In this document: piece by piece, positions 34,088 through 42,434 of the stretch
Layout: each line of letters starts with the position of its first letter
Numbering within the stretch: position 1 is the first letter of the stretch
Translations under genes and position numbers: made by a program
Notes under the pieces: model-generated
What the model saw: the letters and a program-made list of their open reading frames with translations, nothing else
Told to the model about the DNA's origin: nothing
Database searches by the model: none
NCBI RefSeq assembly: GCF_014204535.1
Contig: NZ_JACHLR010000005.1
Span: 202,649 to 266,648 of the forward strand
Reading direction: 5' to 3'
DNA length: 64,000 nucleotides
Source: Novosphingobium chloroacetimidivorans
GTDB lineage: Bacteria > Pseudomonadota > Alphaproteobacteria > Sphingomonadales > Sphingomonadaceae

Positions 34088-34512
34088 GCGGGAAGCTCCG
34101 CCGGCACAAAGGCGGGAATGTGGGAGCTCGCCGGATCGTTGCGATCAAGCAGGCCCGGCTCGAACCGCACCGGCATGCCCACCGCCACGTCCTCGAAGGC
34201 GACGTCGTCCAGCCGCGCCTCGACGATAACTTCGCCGGGCAGCTCGACGTAGGCGACCACCCATGGCGCGAACGCCTCGGGGCCGGCATAAGGCGGGCTC
34301 TTGGGCCGAAACCGCTGCACGGTGTAGGACCACAGCCTGCCCTCGCGCGAAAGCGGCACGGGCTCATGCGTCGCGGTCGATGGACAGGGGAAGACGATGC
34401 GACCGGATTTCCGGTCCTTGCCACCGATCAGACGCGGGGGCGTCTCGTCGGTGAACAGGCCTTCGGCTATGGCGCGCATCTCTTCTCCACCCCGGTTGAT
34501 GTCTCCGGTCAT
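34084..34512 (-). CDS. DUF35 OB-fold protein
   Basis: A 142-residue DUF35 (OB-fold) protein, the small partner of thiolase-like Ltp proteins. The OB-fold segment WSYTVQRF...PWVVAYVELP is clear from about residue 60 on. The N-terminal zinc ribbon that usually has four cysteines is reduced: only C43 remains in the region GGKDRKSGRIVFPCP. It is the first gene of the nine-gene operon and is translationally coupled to the thiolase-like gene. It would bind and gate the partner's active site. Confidence 0.85.
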   Translation of the reverse strand: MTGDINRGGEEMRAIAEGLFTDETPPRLIGGKDRKSGRIVFPCPSTATHEPVPLSREGRLWSYTVQRFRPKSPPYAGPEAFAPWVVAYVELPGEVIVEARLDDVAFEDVAVGMPVRFEPGLLDRNDPASSHIPAFVPAELPA

Positions 34513-34616
34513 GGCAGCTGTTTAAGCCTGCCCTCGCCCGCAATTTGACTCACCAAAACGCTAGGGTAGCCAAAGCGCCAGTTCATGCGACCCATGCCGC
34601 CGGGAGAGCGCAAGCC

Positions 34617-36284
34617 ATGAGCAAGCAATGGGACTACATCATCGTCGGGGCCGGCAGCGCTGGTTGTGTCATGGCCGAGCGGCTGAGCGCCGACGGCCGC
34701 TCGCAAGTCCTGGTGCTGGAAGCGGGCGGTGAGAACGACAGCTTCTGGGTCACGCTGCCCAAGGGCGTCGCCAAGCTGGTCAAGAAGCCTGAGCACATGT
34801 GGGCCTACCACGTCGCTCAACCGCGCGAGGAAGGCGCCAACGATCCCGGCGCGGGCGAAGTGTGGATCCGCGGCAAGGGGCTGGGCGGCTCATCCTCGAT
34901 CAACGGCATGATCTGGAGCCGGGGCGAGCCAGCGGACTACGATGCGTGGGAGGACGAGGCCGGCGCGACCGGCTGGAACGGCGCCAGCATGACCGCAGCG
35001 TTTCTCGAGCTTGAGGACCATAAGGCGGGCCCTTCCGAAATGCGCGGCAGCGGCGGCCTCGTGCGCGTCGATCCCGCCTGCTACACCTACCCTCTTGCCG
35101 AGCGCATGATCGAGGCCGGCGAGGCGCTGGGCCTGCGGCGGGTCGACGATCTCAACGCCACCGCCGGGCCTCGCGTCGGCTATTACAGCCACAACATCAG
35201 CAAAGGCCGCCGTGAATCTTCGGCGCGCACCTACCTGGCGGCGGCGCGCAGGCGGCCCAACGTCACGGTGATGACAGGGGTCACGGCGGAGAGGATCGTG
35301 TTCGATGGCATCCGCGCGGTGGGCATCGACGTCACGGTCGACGGAAAGCCACAGCGCTTCGACTGCGCCGGCGAGATCGTCGTCAGCGCCGGGGCCATGG
35401 AAAGCCCTCTCCTGTTGCAGCGATCCGGCATCGGCGATGCCGGTCGGCTGGCGCTCGCCGGCATCCCGCTGGTGGCGCACTCACCCGATGTCGGCGAGAG
35501 GATGATCGAGCACCTGTCGCTGTCGATGCCGTTCCGGCTGGACCATGGCAAGGGCACCAACAAAAGCTTCTTCGGCCTGGGCGCGGCTCTTGCGATGCTG
35601 CGCTATTTGCTGCGCCGCGACGGGGTGCTGGCGACGGGGCCTTTCGAGGTCGGCGCGTTCTGCAACGTCGCGCATCCCGACGGCCGCACCGACGCGCAGT
35701 TCTATCTGGGCGGCTACACCTTCAAGGTCGGCGACGACAAGGATCCCGTCCCGCTCGACAAGATCGATCCCAGGCCGGGCGTGACAATCTACGGCCAGCT
35801 GCTGCGCCTCACCAGCGAGAGCAGCGTTCGCGCCACCGGGCCTACGACTGAAGCTGCACCGCACATCCTGCACAACTTCCTGAGCACGCAGCACGACCGC
35901 ACCTCCGCCATCGCGCTGGTACGCAAGATGCGCGCCTATATGTCAGCGCCGCCGCTCGACCGGATGGTCGGCGCGGAACTGGTGCCGGGTGCGCAAGTGC
36001 AGAGCGACGAGGACGTGCTCGCCATGTTCCGGCGCCTTTCGAGCTGTGGGCTCCACGCCATCCGCTCGTGCCGCATGGGCAGCGATCCGGAAGCCGTGGT
36101 TGACCCGAGGCTACGGGTGAACGGAGTTCAGGGCGTGCGGGTGGCGGATTGCTCGGTCATGCCCGGTCACGTCACCGGCAACACCAATGCCCCCGCCATG
36201 GCGCTAGGCCTGCGCGGCGCGCAGCTGATGCTGGAGGATCGTGCCGCTGTGAAGCCTCCGCGCGAGTTAGCCGATCACTTCTGA
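34617..36284 (+). CDS. GMC family oxidoreductase (choline dehydrogenase-like)
   Basis: A 555-residue FAD enzyme of the glucose-methanol-choline family. The ADP-binding motif GAGSAG is at 11-16 with E35 binding ribose, the second FAD signature GLGGSSSINGM is near residue 88, H480 is in the CGLHAIRSCRMG segment and N524 in GNTNAP are the catalytic pair. It oxidises a primary or secondary alcohol, passing electrons to a membrane acceptor or oxygen. The start is ATG 34617 after GGGAGAG. It converges with the LuxR gene and overlaps its 3' end by 10 bp. Confidence 0.9.
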   Translation: MSKQWDYIIVGAGSAGCVMAERLSADGRSQVLVLEAGGENDSFWVTLPKGVAKLVKKPEHMWAYHVAQPREEGANDPGAGEVWIRGKGLGGSSSINGMIWSRGEPADYDAWEDEAGATGWNGASMTAAFLELEDHKAGPSEMRGSGGLVRVDPACYTYPLAERMIEAGEALGLRRVDDLNATAGPRVGYYSHNISKGRRESSARTYLAAARRRPNVTVMTGVTAERIVFDGIRAVGIDVTVDGKPQRFDCAGEIVVSAGAMESPLLLQRSGIGDAGRLALAGIPLVAHSPDVGERMIEHLSLSMPFRLDHGKGTNKSFFGLGAALAMLRYLLRRDGVLATGPFEVGAFCNVAHPDGRTDAQFYLGGYTFKVGDDKDPVPLDKIDPRPGVTIYGQLLRLTSESSVRATGPTTEAAPHILHNFLSTQHDRTSAIALVRKMRAYMSAPPLDRMVGAELVPGAQVQSDEDVLAMFRRLSSCGLHAIRSCRMGSDPEAVVDPRLRVNGVQGVRVADCSVMPGHVTGNTNAPAMALGLRGAQLMLEDRAAVKPPRELADHF

Positions 36285-37048
36285 AGCGAGATGTAGCCCA
36301 GCTGCGCGGCCTTGAAGACCGTCTGGCTGCGATTCACTGCATTGAGCTTGGTCGCGGCGTTGTGGATGTGGAACCGCACGGTCGCCCGGCTGCGCGACAT
36401 GATCATGCTGATCTCCATATCGGTCTTGCCGATCGCCGCCCAGCGCAGGCACTCGACCTCGCGCTTGGACAGGCGCGAGCCCGACGGCAGCGCCTGGGCC
36501 GAACCCATCACCTGCACGTACGTGGCGATGAAGGTGCGGGCATAGAGCCCCAGCGCGTCCGAGTAGAGCTCGAACTCCTCGCTGAGATCGGTCTTGCCGC
36601 GATCCAGCGGGTTGAAGCTGACCGCGCCGATCTGACCGAACGGCAGGTGAACGGGCACGCCAATCGCGGCCCAGGTCATCGCGCGGTTCTCGAAGTTGGA
36701 GAGGTCGATGGAGGTGAGATAGGCGTTCGGCTCGCGCGTGCGGAAGCCATTGGCGTTGACCCAGAACGGCTGGCTCTCGAACCGGCAGGCAGTGGTCAGC
36801 GGACTGTCGAGCGCGATGCGCGAGTTGCGCCACCAGACCCGCTCGTCGGTGTCCCAGCCGAACACCTCGGTCGCCAGGATACCGCCGTCGGCATCCACAG
36901 GCGTGCGCTTGTCGGCGATGTCGTGCGCGGGTGCGACGCGCATGCCCAGTTCCTGCGCGATCGCATGCAGCGCCTCGGCAGCCGAGCGCACCCCGGCAGC
37001 CGACTTCACGCGCACAGCGTCGATGTGATCCTGTGATAACAGCGCCAT
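36275..37048 (-). CDS. LuxR-type regulator with autoinducer-binding-like domain
   Basis: A 257-residue protein with a C-terminal LuxR helix-turn-helix (193-255, LSKREVECLRWAAIGKT) and an N-terminal domain resembling the autoinducer-binding fold, with D81/P83 and W96 near the expected ligand positions. No luxI-type synthase is in the window, so it is a LuxR solo that probably senses another small molecule, perhaps a catabolic intermediate. The start at ATG 37048 follows GGGAGAG. It is divergent from the small acyl-CoA dehydrogenase gene; a perfect palindrome lies between them. Confidence 0.83.
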   Translation of the reverse strand: MALLSQDHIDAVRVKSAAGVRSAAEALHAIAQELGMRVAPAHDIADKRTPVDADGGILATEVFGWDTDERVWWRNSRIALDSPLTTACRFESQPFWVNANGFRTREPNAYLTSIDLSNFENRAMTWAAIGVPVHLPFGQIGAVSFNPLDRGKTDLSEEFELYSDALGLYARTFIATYVQVMGSAQALPSGSRLSKREVECLRWAAIGKTDMEISMIMSRSRATVRFHIHNAATKLNAVNRSQTVFKAAQLGYISLQK

Positions 37049-37073
37049 TAAGCTTCTCTCCCAAGCCTTCTTA

Positions 37074-37085
37074 GACCGCGCGGTC
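37074..37085. promoter_or_regulatory. Perfect 12-bp palindrome in the LuxR/acyl-CoA dehydrogenase promoter
   Basis: GACCGCGCGGTC is a perfect palindrome 25 bp upstream of the LuxR-type start and about 110 bp upstream of the divergent dehydrogenase start. Its position suits autoregulation and control of the dehydrogenase by the LuxR-type protein. A second weak repeat, TTGCT (37135-37139) with AGCAA (37144-37148), lies closer to the dehydrogenase. Confidence 0.4.
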
Positions 37086-37197
37086 GGGGGGCACAATCGC
37101 GTGCACCAGGTTGGGCATGGGTGTGACTAGTCTTTTGCTCAGCAGCAAGGGCGCGGGACGCGATGGTATCACCGCCGGTGGATACCGGGAGTGGATT

Positions 37198-38328
37198 GTG
37201 AACTTCGATCTTAGCGAAGACGAGGAAATGCTGAAGGCGCTGGCCGATCGGTTCGTCGCCGATCGCTACGACCACGACAGCCGCCGCGCGTTCCTGGCGG
37301 AGCCTTGCGGGTTCTCTTCCAGCAACTGGCAACTGCTGGGCGAACTCGGCCTGATCGCGGCGCCGTTCCCCGAGGATCTGGGCGGGCTTGGGCTCGACGC
37401 CACGGGCATCGCCATCGTCTTCGAGGCATTGGGACGTGGCCTAGTGGTCGAGCCCCTGGCGGAGTCCGTCATGATGGCAGGCCGCCTGTTCGCGATGACC
37501 GCGCGCGAGCCGTTGCTGGAAGCCTGGATCGAGGCGCTGGTTTCGGGCGAGAAACGCCTTGCGCTCGCAGCGCTGGACGAGAGCGCGCGGGACGGACTTT
37601 CCTGGTTGGAGACACGAGCAGTCGCCGAAGGCGACAGCTGGAGGCTCAGCGGCACCAAGCCGTTCTGCGCCGCGGGCGGCGGTGCCGATGCCTTCATCGT
37701 CCCTGCACGCATCCACGGGGAGCCGGGCGATCGCACCGGCGTGGCGCTGTTCCTTGTTCCTGCCACGCAGCCAGGTGCCTCGCAGCGCCCATGGCACATG
37801 GCCGACGGCAGCGTCGCGGTGGCGCTGACACTGGACGATGTCGTGATCGGCGCCGACCACAAGCTAGACCGCGCTGGAGAAGACGGCCTAGCCGCGATCG
37901 ATGCCGCGAACGAGACGGCCGACCTGGCCCGCAGCGCCGAAGGGCTGGGGATCATGGAGCGGCTGTTCGGCGACACGATCGACTACTTGCGAACCCGCAG
38001 CCAGTTCGGCGCGGCGATCGGTTCGTTCCAGGCGATCCAGCACCGCATGGTCGCGCAGTACGCCGTGATCGAGCAGGCCCGCGCGCTCCTCAACCTCGCC
38101 CTGGTGTCGAGCGGCAGCGCAGACTTCGGCAAGGCCGTCCAGGGCGCCCGCGCTTTCATCGCCCGCACCTCGCTCGATCTGGGTCATGAGATGATCCAGT
38201 TCCACGGCGGCATGGGCATCACCGACGAACTTGCGATCGGCGCCGGACACAAGCGGCTGCTGGTCCTCTCGCGCTGGCCCGAGAGCCCGCAGGCGACCCT
38301 GGACCGCTACGCCGGCGTGCTCAACTGA
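37198..38328 (+). CDS. Acyl-CoA dehydrogenase, small type
   Basis: A 376-residue acyl-CoA dehydrogenase family protein of the short type. The start is GTG 37198, six bases after GGGAG. The C-terminal part has RTRSQFG..IGSFQAIQH and QFHGGMGITDE, but the region after it is short and lacks a clear catalytic glutamate block. In steroid and terpenoid degraders such small chains often form alpha2beta2 enzymes with a larger dehydrogenase (family knowledge). A good partner candidate is the gene at 31713-32921. Divergent from the LuxR gene. Terminates at a hairpin. Confidence 0.87.
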   Translation: MNFDLSEDEEMLKALADRFVADRYDHDSRRAFLAEPCGFSSSNWQLLGELGLIAAPFPEDLGGLGLDATGIAIVFEALGRGLVVEPLAESVMMAGRLFAMTAREPLLEAWIEALVSGEKRLALAALDESARDGLSWLETRAVAEGDSWRLSGTKPFCAAGGGADAFIVPARIHGEPGDRTGVALFLVPATQPGASQRPWHMADGSVAVALTLDDVVIGADHKLDRAGEDGLAAIDAANETADLARSAEGLGIMERLFGDTIDYLRTRSQFGAAIGSFQAIQHRMVAQYAVIEQARALLNLALVSSGSADFGKAVQGARAFIARTSLDLGHEMIQFHGGMGITDELAIGAGHKRLLVLSRWPESPQATLDRYAGVLN

Positions 38329-38346
38329 CAGCTTCACCCCGACTGG

Positions 38347-38374
38347 AGGGCGGCCTGCATCATGCGGCCGCCCT
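38347..38374 (+). terminator. Intrinsic terminator after the small acyl-CoA dehydrogenase
   Basis: AGGGCGGCC (38347-38355) and GGCCGCCCT (38366-38374) are perfect 9-bp arms with a 10-base loop, followed by a TCTCTTT tract. It sits between the convergent acyl-CoA dehydrogenase and ThuA genes and may terminate both. Confidence 0.75.
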
Positions 38375-38417
38375 TCTCTTTCCCGCTATCGCTCTTGGTG
38401 CGACCCGAAGAGCCTGA

Positions 38418-39206
38418 TCAATCTGCGGGCTGGCGCTGCTTGAGCCAGGCGATGCCACGGCGCAGCAAATCGTAGAACACCGGCAAGTCCCAGGCGCAGC
38501 GGTCGACGGTGGGCCACCAGTCCATCATCGGCTGCAGGTCGTAGTGTCCGCGACAATGCCCAAGCGTGTTGTAGAGCACCGCGCCGGCGCCGTGATCCTT
38601 GAGGTACATCACCGGGTGCGTGCCAGGCGCATCCGCGGCCTCGACGAAGCCAGTGCCCTGCTGCGTGCACTCGGCTTCCAGCAGGACGTGCAGGTGCCCG
38701 TGCGTCTCCATGTGGTAGAGCTCGTCGGTGGTCTGGAACGGCTCCACTCCGGACACCAAGGGATGGCTCGGATCGGCAACGGTGACGGTGTAAGGCGCGA
38801 TCGGAGGGTGGGAGAGGAACTGCGAGCCGAGCAGGTCCATGAACAGCGGCGCCCAGCGCGGCGCATCCCACAGCCCCGCACCGGGGCCCTCGGACAGCAG
38901 GCGCAGCACAGAGTTTGTGCCATGCAGCGCGTACCAGCGTCCGCCCGCCGCCAGCCAGTCACGCAGCACCTCCTGCGCGGCCAGCGAGGGCGTGACGTCG
39001 CACGTATAGGTGATCAAGATGTCCGCCTGGCGCAGCGCGTCGAGGTTCTCGTAATCCTCGAACACGCGCGTACGGACGGCGGGGTCCTCGCCCAGCAGCT
39101 TGAGCAGCTCTAGCCGGGCGAAATCCATGTCGTGCCACACGCCGCCGCACACGAGCACACAGTTGATCCGCGGCGGGCGGCCTGCGCCCTCGTCCTGCTC
39201 CGCCAT
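38418..39206 (-). CDS. ThuA domain protein
   Basis: A 262-residue protein with the ThuA fold, a glutamine-amidotransferase-like domain. Features seen are the N-terminal CVLVCGGVWHDMD strand, the GGRWYALHGTNS segment and the HP...Y.V.V....HPL block. Family proteins bind small sugar-like or polyol ligands; some act as oxidoreductases or hydrolases. The gene begins 4 bp after the Rieske oxygenase stop, an unusual pairing that suggests joint use on one substrate. Start ATG 39206 chosen over an upstream in-frame codon. Function unknown. Confidence 0.78.
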   Translation of the reverse strand: MAEQDEGAGRPPRINCVLVCGGVWHDMDFARLELLKLLGEDPAVRTRVFEDYENLDALRQADILITYTCDVTPSLAAQEVLRDWLAAGGRWYALHGTNSVLRLLSEGPGAGLWDAPRWAPLFMDLLGSQFLSHPPIAPYTVTVADPSHPLVSGVEPFQTTDELYHMETHGHLHVLLEAECTQQGTGFVEAADAPGTHPVMYLKDHGAGAVLYNTLGHCRGHYDLQPMMDWWPTVDRCAWDLPVFYDLLRRGIAWLKQRQPAD

Positions 39207-39210
39207 CCGC

Positions 39211-40674
39211 TCAGTCCTGCTTCCAGCCACCAAGCTCGCCGCCGATGTACTTCATCAGCGTGTCCTGGAACTGGCGGATGCGGATTTCCTGGTAGTTGCC
39301 CAGGTTGATGTTGCCGGTCTTCGAGACGTGCAGGCCTTCCTGCACATAGGGCAGGTTGTCCATGTCCTGCTCGAACACGTCGCCCAGGATGCCCAGCTCC
39401 GGCGCCTCAGTCCACTTCTGGTCGAGGCGCAGCATCTTGAGCGGAGCGCCGCGCGGGATCGGCTGGCCCTTGGGAATGCGCGAAAGGATGCGCACTTCCA
39501 TGATGCAGGTGTCCGGCGTCTTGCCGGTGCGCCAGTTGTAGACGACGTTGGGCATGAACCCGCCCCACGGCGAGAAGTTGGGGAAGACGTTGTAGACCAG
39601 CGCGTCGAGCAGCTCGGCATCCGTCGCGTCGGCATGATCGTAGCCGGTCGAAGCGGTATAGGCCTTGCGCATGGCCTCACCCAGAGCGGCTCGCGCGCTC
39701 ACGCCATCGGGGACCGCGATCGCCATCGGGTTGTCCCTTGCGGCTTCCTCGTAGTTGTCCGCCGAGCGCCCATTATAGCGGATGAACTGGTCGACGATCC
39801 ACTGCTCGCCCTGCCCTTCCTCGATGTGCGGGCTCATCACTCCGAAGGGCACCAGGTTGACGTTCACGTTGTCGCCCCAGGTCCAGTAGGCGGCATTGGA
39901 GTCGCCGGTAAAGGGCAGCAGCTGGGGGTGGGTGACGATGGTGTGCCAGGCCTCCATGAAGGCCTCCATCACCACCTTCCAGTTGGCAGGGACTTCCTTG
40001 GCGACGCGCATGACGCTGGCGCACTCGTCATGCCGCCAGCGCTTGAAGTGCTCGGGCAGCGGTGCCAGGAACTCCTCCAGGGTTGGGCCGCCCTTCTCCT
40101 CGCGGATGAACACGTAGCCCTGCCACCGGCCGACCTCGGCCTCGGGCAAGTCAAGGCTCTGTTCGCTCAGGTGCGGGAAGTCCCACTGGCAGGGCATCGA
40201 GTTGAAGCTGCCGTCCTTGTTCCAGGCAAAGCCGTGGAACGGGCAGACGAACTTGTCGGTCGTGCCTTCCTCGGTGCGCAGCTTGCGACCGCGGTGCAGG
40301 CAGACGTTGTGCATGGCGCGGATCGAGCCATCGTCCTGCCGGCTGACGAGGTAGGATCGCCCGGCGTTCTCATAGACGACGAAGTCGCCGGGTTCGGGCA
40401 GGTCTTCCTCACGCGCGGCGAACTGCCAGACGTAGGGCCACATCCGCTCCCGTTCCGCCTTCGCGAAGTCCTCGCTGGTGTAGCGCTCCCCCGGGATCGG
40501 CTCGGACCCACGGTATGTGTAGCTCTCCTCGGTCAGGATCGCGGGTGCCGGACGCGAGTCCCGCGCCATCAGCTCGGACCAGCTGATGCCCTTGCTGCGG
40601 TCGGCGCCAAGACCCTCCGATGCCGGGGTTTCCAGCTGTGACTTGGTCGCAAGGGCGGGATCGCGCTCGGCCAT
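39211..40674 (-). CDS. Rieske non-heme iron oxygenase, alpha subunit
   Basis: A 487-residue ring-hydroxylating oxygenase alpha chain. Rieske ligands are C125/H127 and C144/H147. The mononuclear-iron motif has N231 followed by H244 and H249 (EAWHTIVTHP). No beta subunit gene follows; the partner is a ThuA gene, so the enzyme is probably a homotrimer of the type acting on terpenoid, steroid or aryl substrates. It needs a ferredoxin and reductase. The start is ATG 40674, and it is divergent from an SDR gene with a perfect inverted repeat between them. Confidence 0.9.
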   Translation of the reverse strand: MAERDPALATKSQLETPASEGLGADRSKGISWSELMARDSRPAPAILTEESYTYRGSEPIPGERYTSEDFAKAERERMWPYVWQFAAREEDLPEPGDFVVYENAGRSYLVSRQDDGSIRAMHNVCLHRGRKLRTEEGTTDKFVCPFHGFAWNKDGSFNSMPCQWDFPHLSEQSLDLPEAEVGRWQGYVFIREEKGGPTLEEFLAPLPEHFKRWRHDECASVMRVAKEVPANWKVVMEAFMEAWHTIVTHPQLLPFTGDSNAAYWTWGDNVNVNLVPFGVMSPHIEEGQGEQWIVDQFIRYNGRSADNYEEAARDNPMAIAVPDGVSARAALGEAMRKAYTASTGYDHADATDAELLDALVYNVFPNFSPWGGFMPNVVYNWRTGKTPDTCIMEVRILSRIPKGQPIPRGAPLKMLRLDQKWTEAPELGILGDVFEQDMDNLPYVQEGLHVSKTGNINLGNYQEIRIRQFQDTLMKYIGGELGGWKQD

Positions 40675-40685
40675 CTTTATCGTAC

Positions 40686-40710
40686 TCCCAAAACGTACTT
40701 CTATTTGGGA
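40686..40710. promoter_or_regulatory. Inverted repeat in the Rieske/SDR divergent promoter
   Basis: TCCCAAA (40686-40692) and TTTGGGA (40704-40710) are perfect arms separated by 11 bp, overlapping the direct repeat CGTACT (40681-40686 and 40694-40699). It lies 12 bp upstream of the Rieske start and about 108 bp upstream of the SDR start, a sensible place for an operator controlling both. Confidence 0.45.
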
Positions 40711-40817
40711 TATGTCTGCCTTAACCGGAGCCTCAGGTCACCTTGCTCAAGTCATAGGTTGCCGGGCCGCGCAGCAATGGGTCATGCTCGCCATCGGATA
40801 AGACTTGGGAGAATGCC

Positions 40818-41597
40818 GTGCAGCGGCTTGAAGGCAAGGTTGCGCTGGTAACCGGGGGAACCTCCGGTATCGGCGCGGGAACGGTGGAGCGCCTCTGCGC
40901 CGAAGGGGCGCGCGTGGTGTTCACCGGCTCCAACCAGGCGGCCGCGGACGCCGTCTGTGCCGCGACGGGCGCGCAGTTCATCAAGCACGACGTCACCGAT
41001 GCCTCGGCATGGGACGGACTCATCGACACGATCCTGGAACGCCACGGACGGCTCGACATTGCCTTTGCCAATGCCGGCACCGAGAGCGGTGACGCCAGCA
41101 TCGAGGACATCACCATTGACGGCTGGAACAACGTCATGAACGTGAACCTCACCGGCGTGATGCTGACCGTGCAGCACGCGATGCGGGCGATGGCGCGCAA
41201 TTCTGACGGACCGGACGGCTCGATCATCGTCAACTCGTCCATGAACGCGCACCGCGCGATGGGCAACTTCTGCGCCTATTCGGTCTCCAAGGCAGCGGTG
41301 ATCGCGCTGATCAAGTCCGCCGCGGTGCATGCCGGCAATCGCAAGTACAAGATCAGGGTCAACGCCGTGCTGCCGGGCGTTGTCGAGACCGCCTTGATCG
41401 TGAACCTGATCGACAAATCCGCCGATCCTGCCGCCGCCCGTGCCGCCTACCAGAGCCTGTCACCGCTCGGCCGCATGGCTCAGGTCGATGAAGTCGCCGG
41501 CATGGTGGCCTGGCTGGCGAGTGACGAGGCCCGGTTCTGTTCGGGCAGCGAGTTCACGATGGACGGCGCGTCCACGGCAGGAATGAACGGCGTATGA
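40818..41597 (+). CDS. SDR family NAD(P)-dependent oxidoreductase
   Basis: A 259-residue SDR starting at GTG 40818 after GGGAGA. The dinucleotide site is TGGTSGIGAG (12-21), ANAG at 84-87, and Y154/K158 in YSVSK are catalytic. C-terminal SGSEFTMDG is standard. It is the first of three SDR genes in a row (overlap of its TGA with the next ATG). The trio may oxidise successive hydroxyls made by the Rieske oxygenases (inference). Confidence 0.88.
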   Translation: MQRLEGKVALVTGGTSGIGAGTVERLCAEGARVVFTGSNQAAADAVCAATGAQFIKHDVTDASAWDGLIDTILERHGRLDIAFANAGTESGDASIEDITIDGWNNVMNVNLTGVMLTVQHAMRAMARNSDGPDGSIIVNSSMNAHRAMGNFCAYSVSKAAVIALIKSAAVHAGNRKYKIRVNAVLPGVVETALIVNLIDKSADPAAARAAYQSLSPLGRMAQVDEVAGMVAWLASDEARFCSGSEFTMDGASTAGMNGV

Positions 41598-42412
41598 TGG
41601 ACCTGGGATCGCAGCGTCTCAAGGGGCGCGTCGCGCTCGTCTCCGGAGGATTGCGAGGCATCGGCCTTGCTTGCGTCGAGCGTTTCGTGGCCGAGGGTGC
41701 CGAAGTCGTCCTGACCGACCTCTCGGCCCCCGAGAGCGATGCCGTCACGAGCACGCTCGGCAGGCTTGGGCAGGCCGCCAGCTACGTGCAGGCGAATGTC
41801 ACCAGCGAGGATGATTGGCAGGCCGTGCTTGCGGCCGTGACCGAACGCCACGGCAAGCTGCACGTGCTGGTCAACAACGCCGGCATCGACTTGACCGGCC
41901 CCGTCGCCGCGACCTCGCTCGACGACTGGCGCAAGATCATGAGCATCAACGTCGACGGCGTGTTCCTCGGCGTGCGTACCTTCGTGCCGTTGCTGGAGCG
42001 CAGCGGCGCCGACGTGAAGGGCGGCGCCTCGATCATAAACGTCAGCTCTATCATGGGCCTGGTAGGCCTCAGCGAGGTGTCGGGCTACAATGCCAGCAAG
42101 GGCGCGGTGCGCTTGTTCACCAAATCGATCGCGCTGGAATTCGCCGAGAAGCGGATGCCGATCCGCGCCAACTCGCTGCATCCCGGCTTCGTCGTCACGC
42201 CGCTGCTGCAGGAGGGTTTCCAGCGCTGGGTGGACAAGGGCATCGCCAACCAGACGCAGGACCTGGTCGACATGATGGCCGGCAAGACGCCGCTGGGACG
42301 ATTGGCCGATCCCGCCGAACTCGCCGGCGCCGCATTCTTCCTTGCGTCCAGCGACAGCTCCTACATGACCGGCGCCGAGCTGGTGATCGATGGCGGCTGG
42401 ACCGCGCAATAA
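41594..42412 (+). CDS. SDR family oxidoreductase
   Basis: A 272-residue SDR. GGLRGIG at 18-24 is the glycine motif, NNAG at 94-97 is intact, and Y165/K169 in YNASK are catalytic; the YMTGAELVIDGG ending is typical. D42 after the second strand suggests NAD(H). It starts at ATG 41594 (or 41597), overlapping the stop of the previous SDR. Member of a three-SDR unit. Substrate not visible. Confidence 0.88.
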   Translation: MMDLGSQRLKGRVALVSGGLRGIGLACVERFVAEGAEVVLTDLSAPESDAVTSTLGRLGQAASYVQANVTSEDDWQAVLAAVTERHGKLHVLVNNAGIDLTGPVAATSLDDWRKIMSINVDGVFLGVRTFVPLLERSGADVKGGASIINVSSIMGLVGLSEVSGYNASKGAVRLFTKSIALEFAEKRMPIRANSLHPGFVVTPLLQEGFQRWVDKGIANQTQDLVDMMAGKTPLGRLADPAELAGAAFFLASSDSSYMTGAELVIDGGWTAQ

Positions 42413-42434
42413 CTTCACCGGAGATCACGACGCC

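Noticed and set aside
36275..37048. A complete quorum-sensing pair
   Set aside because: No luxI-type synthase was found near the LuxR-type gene in the window.
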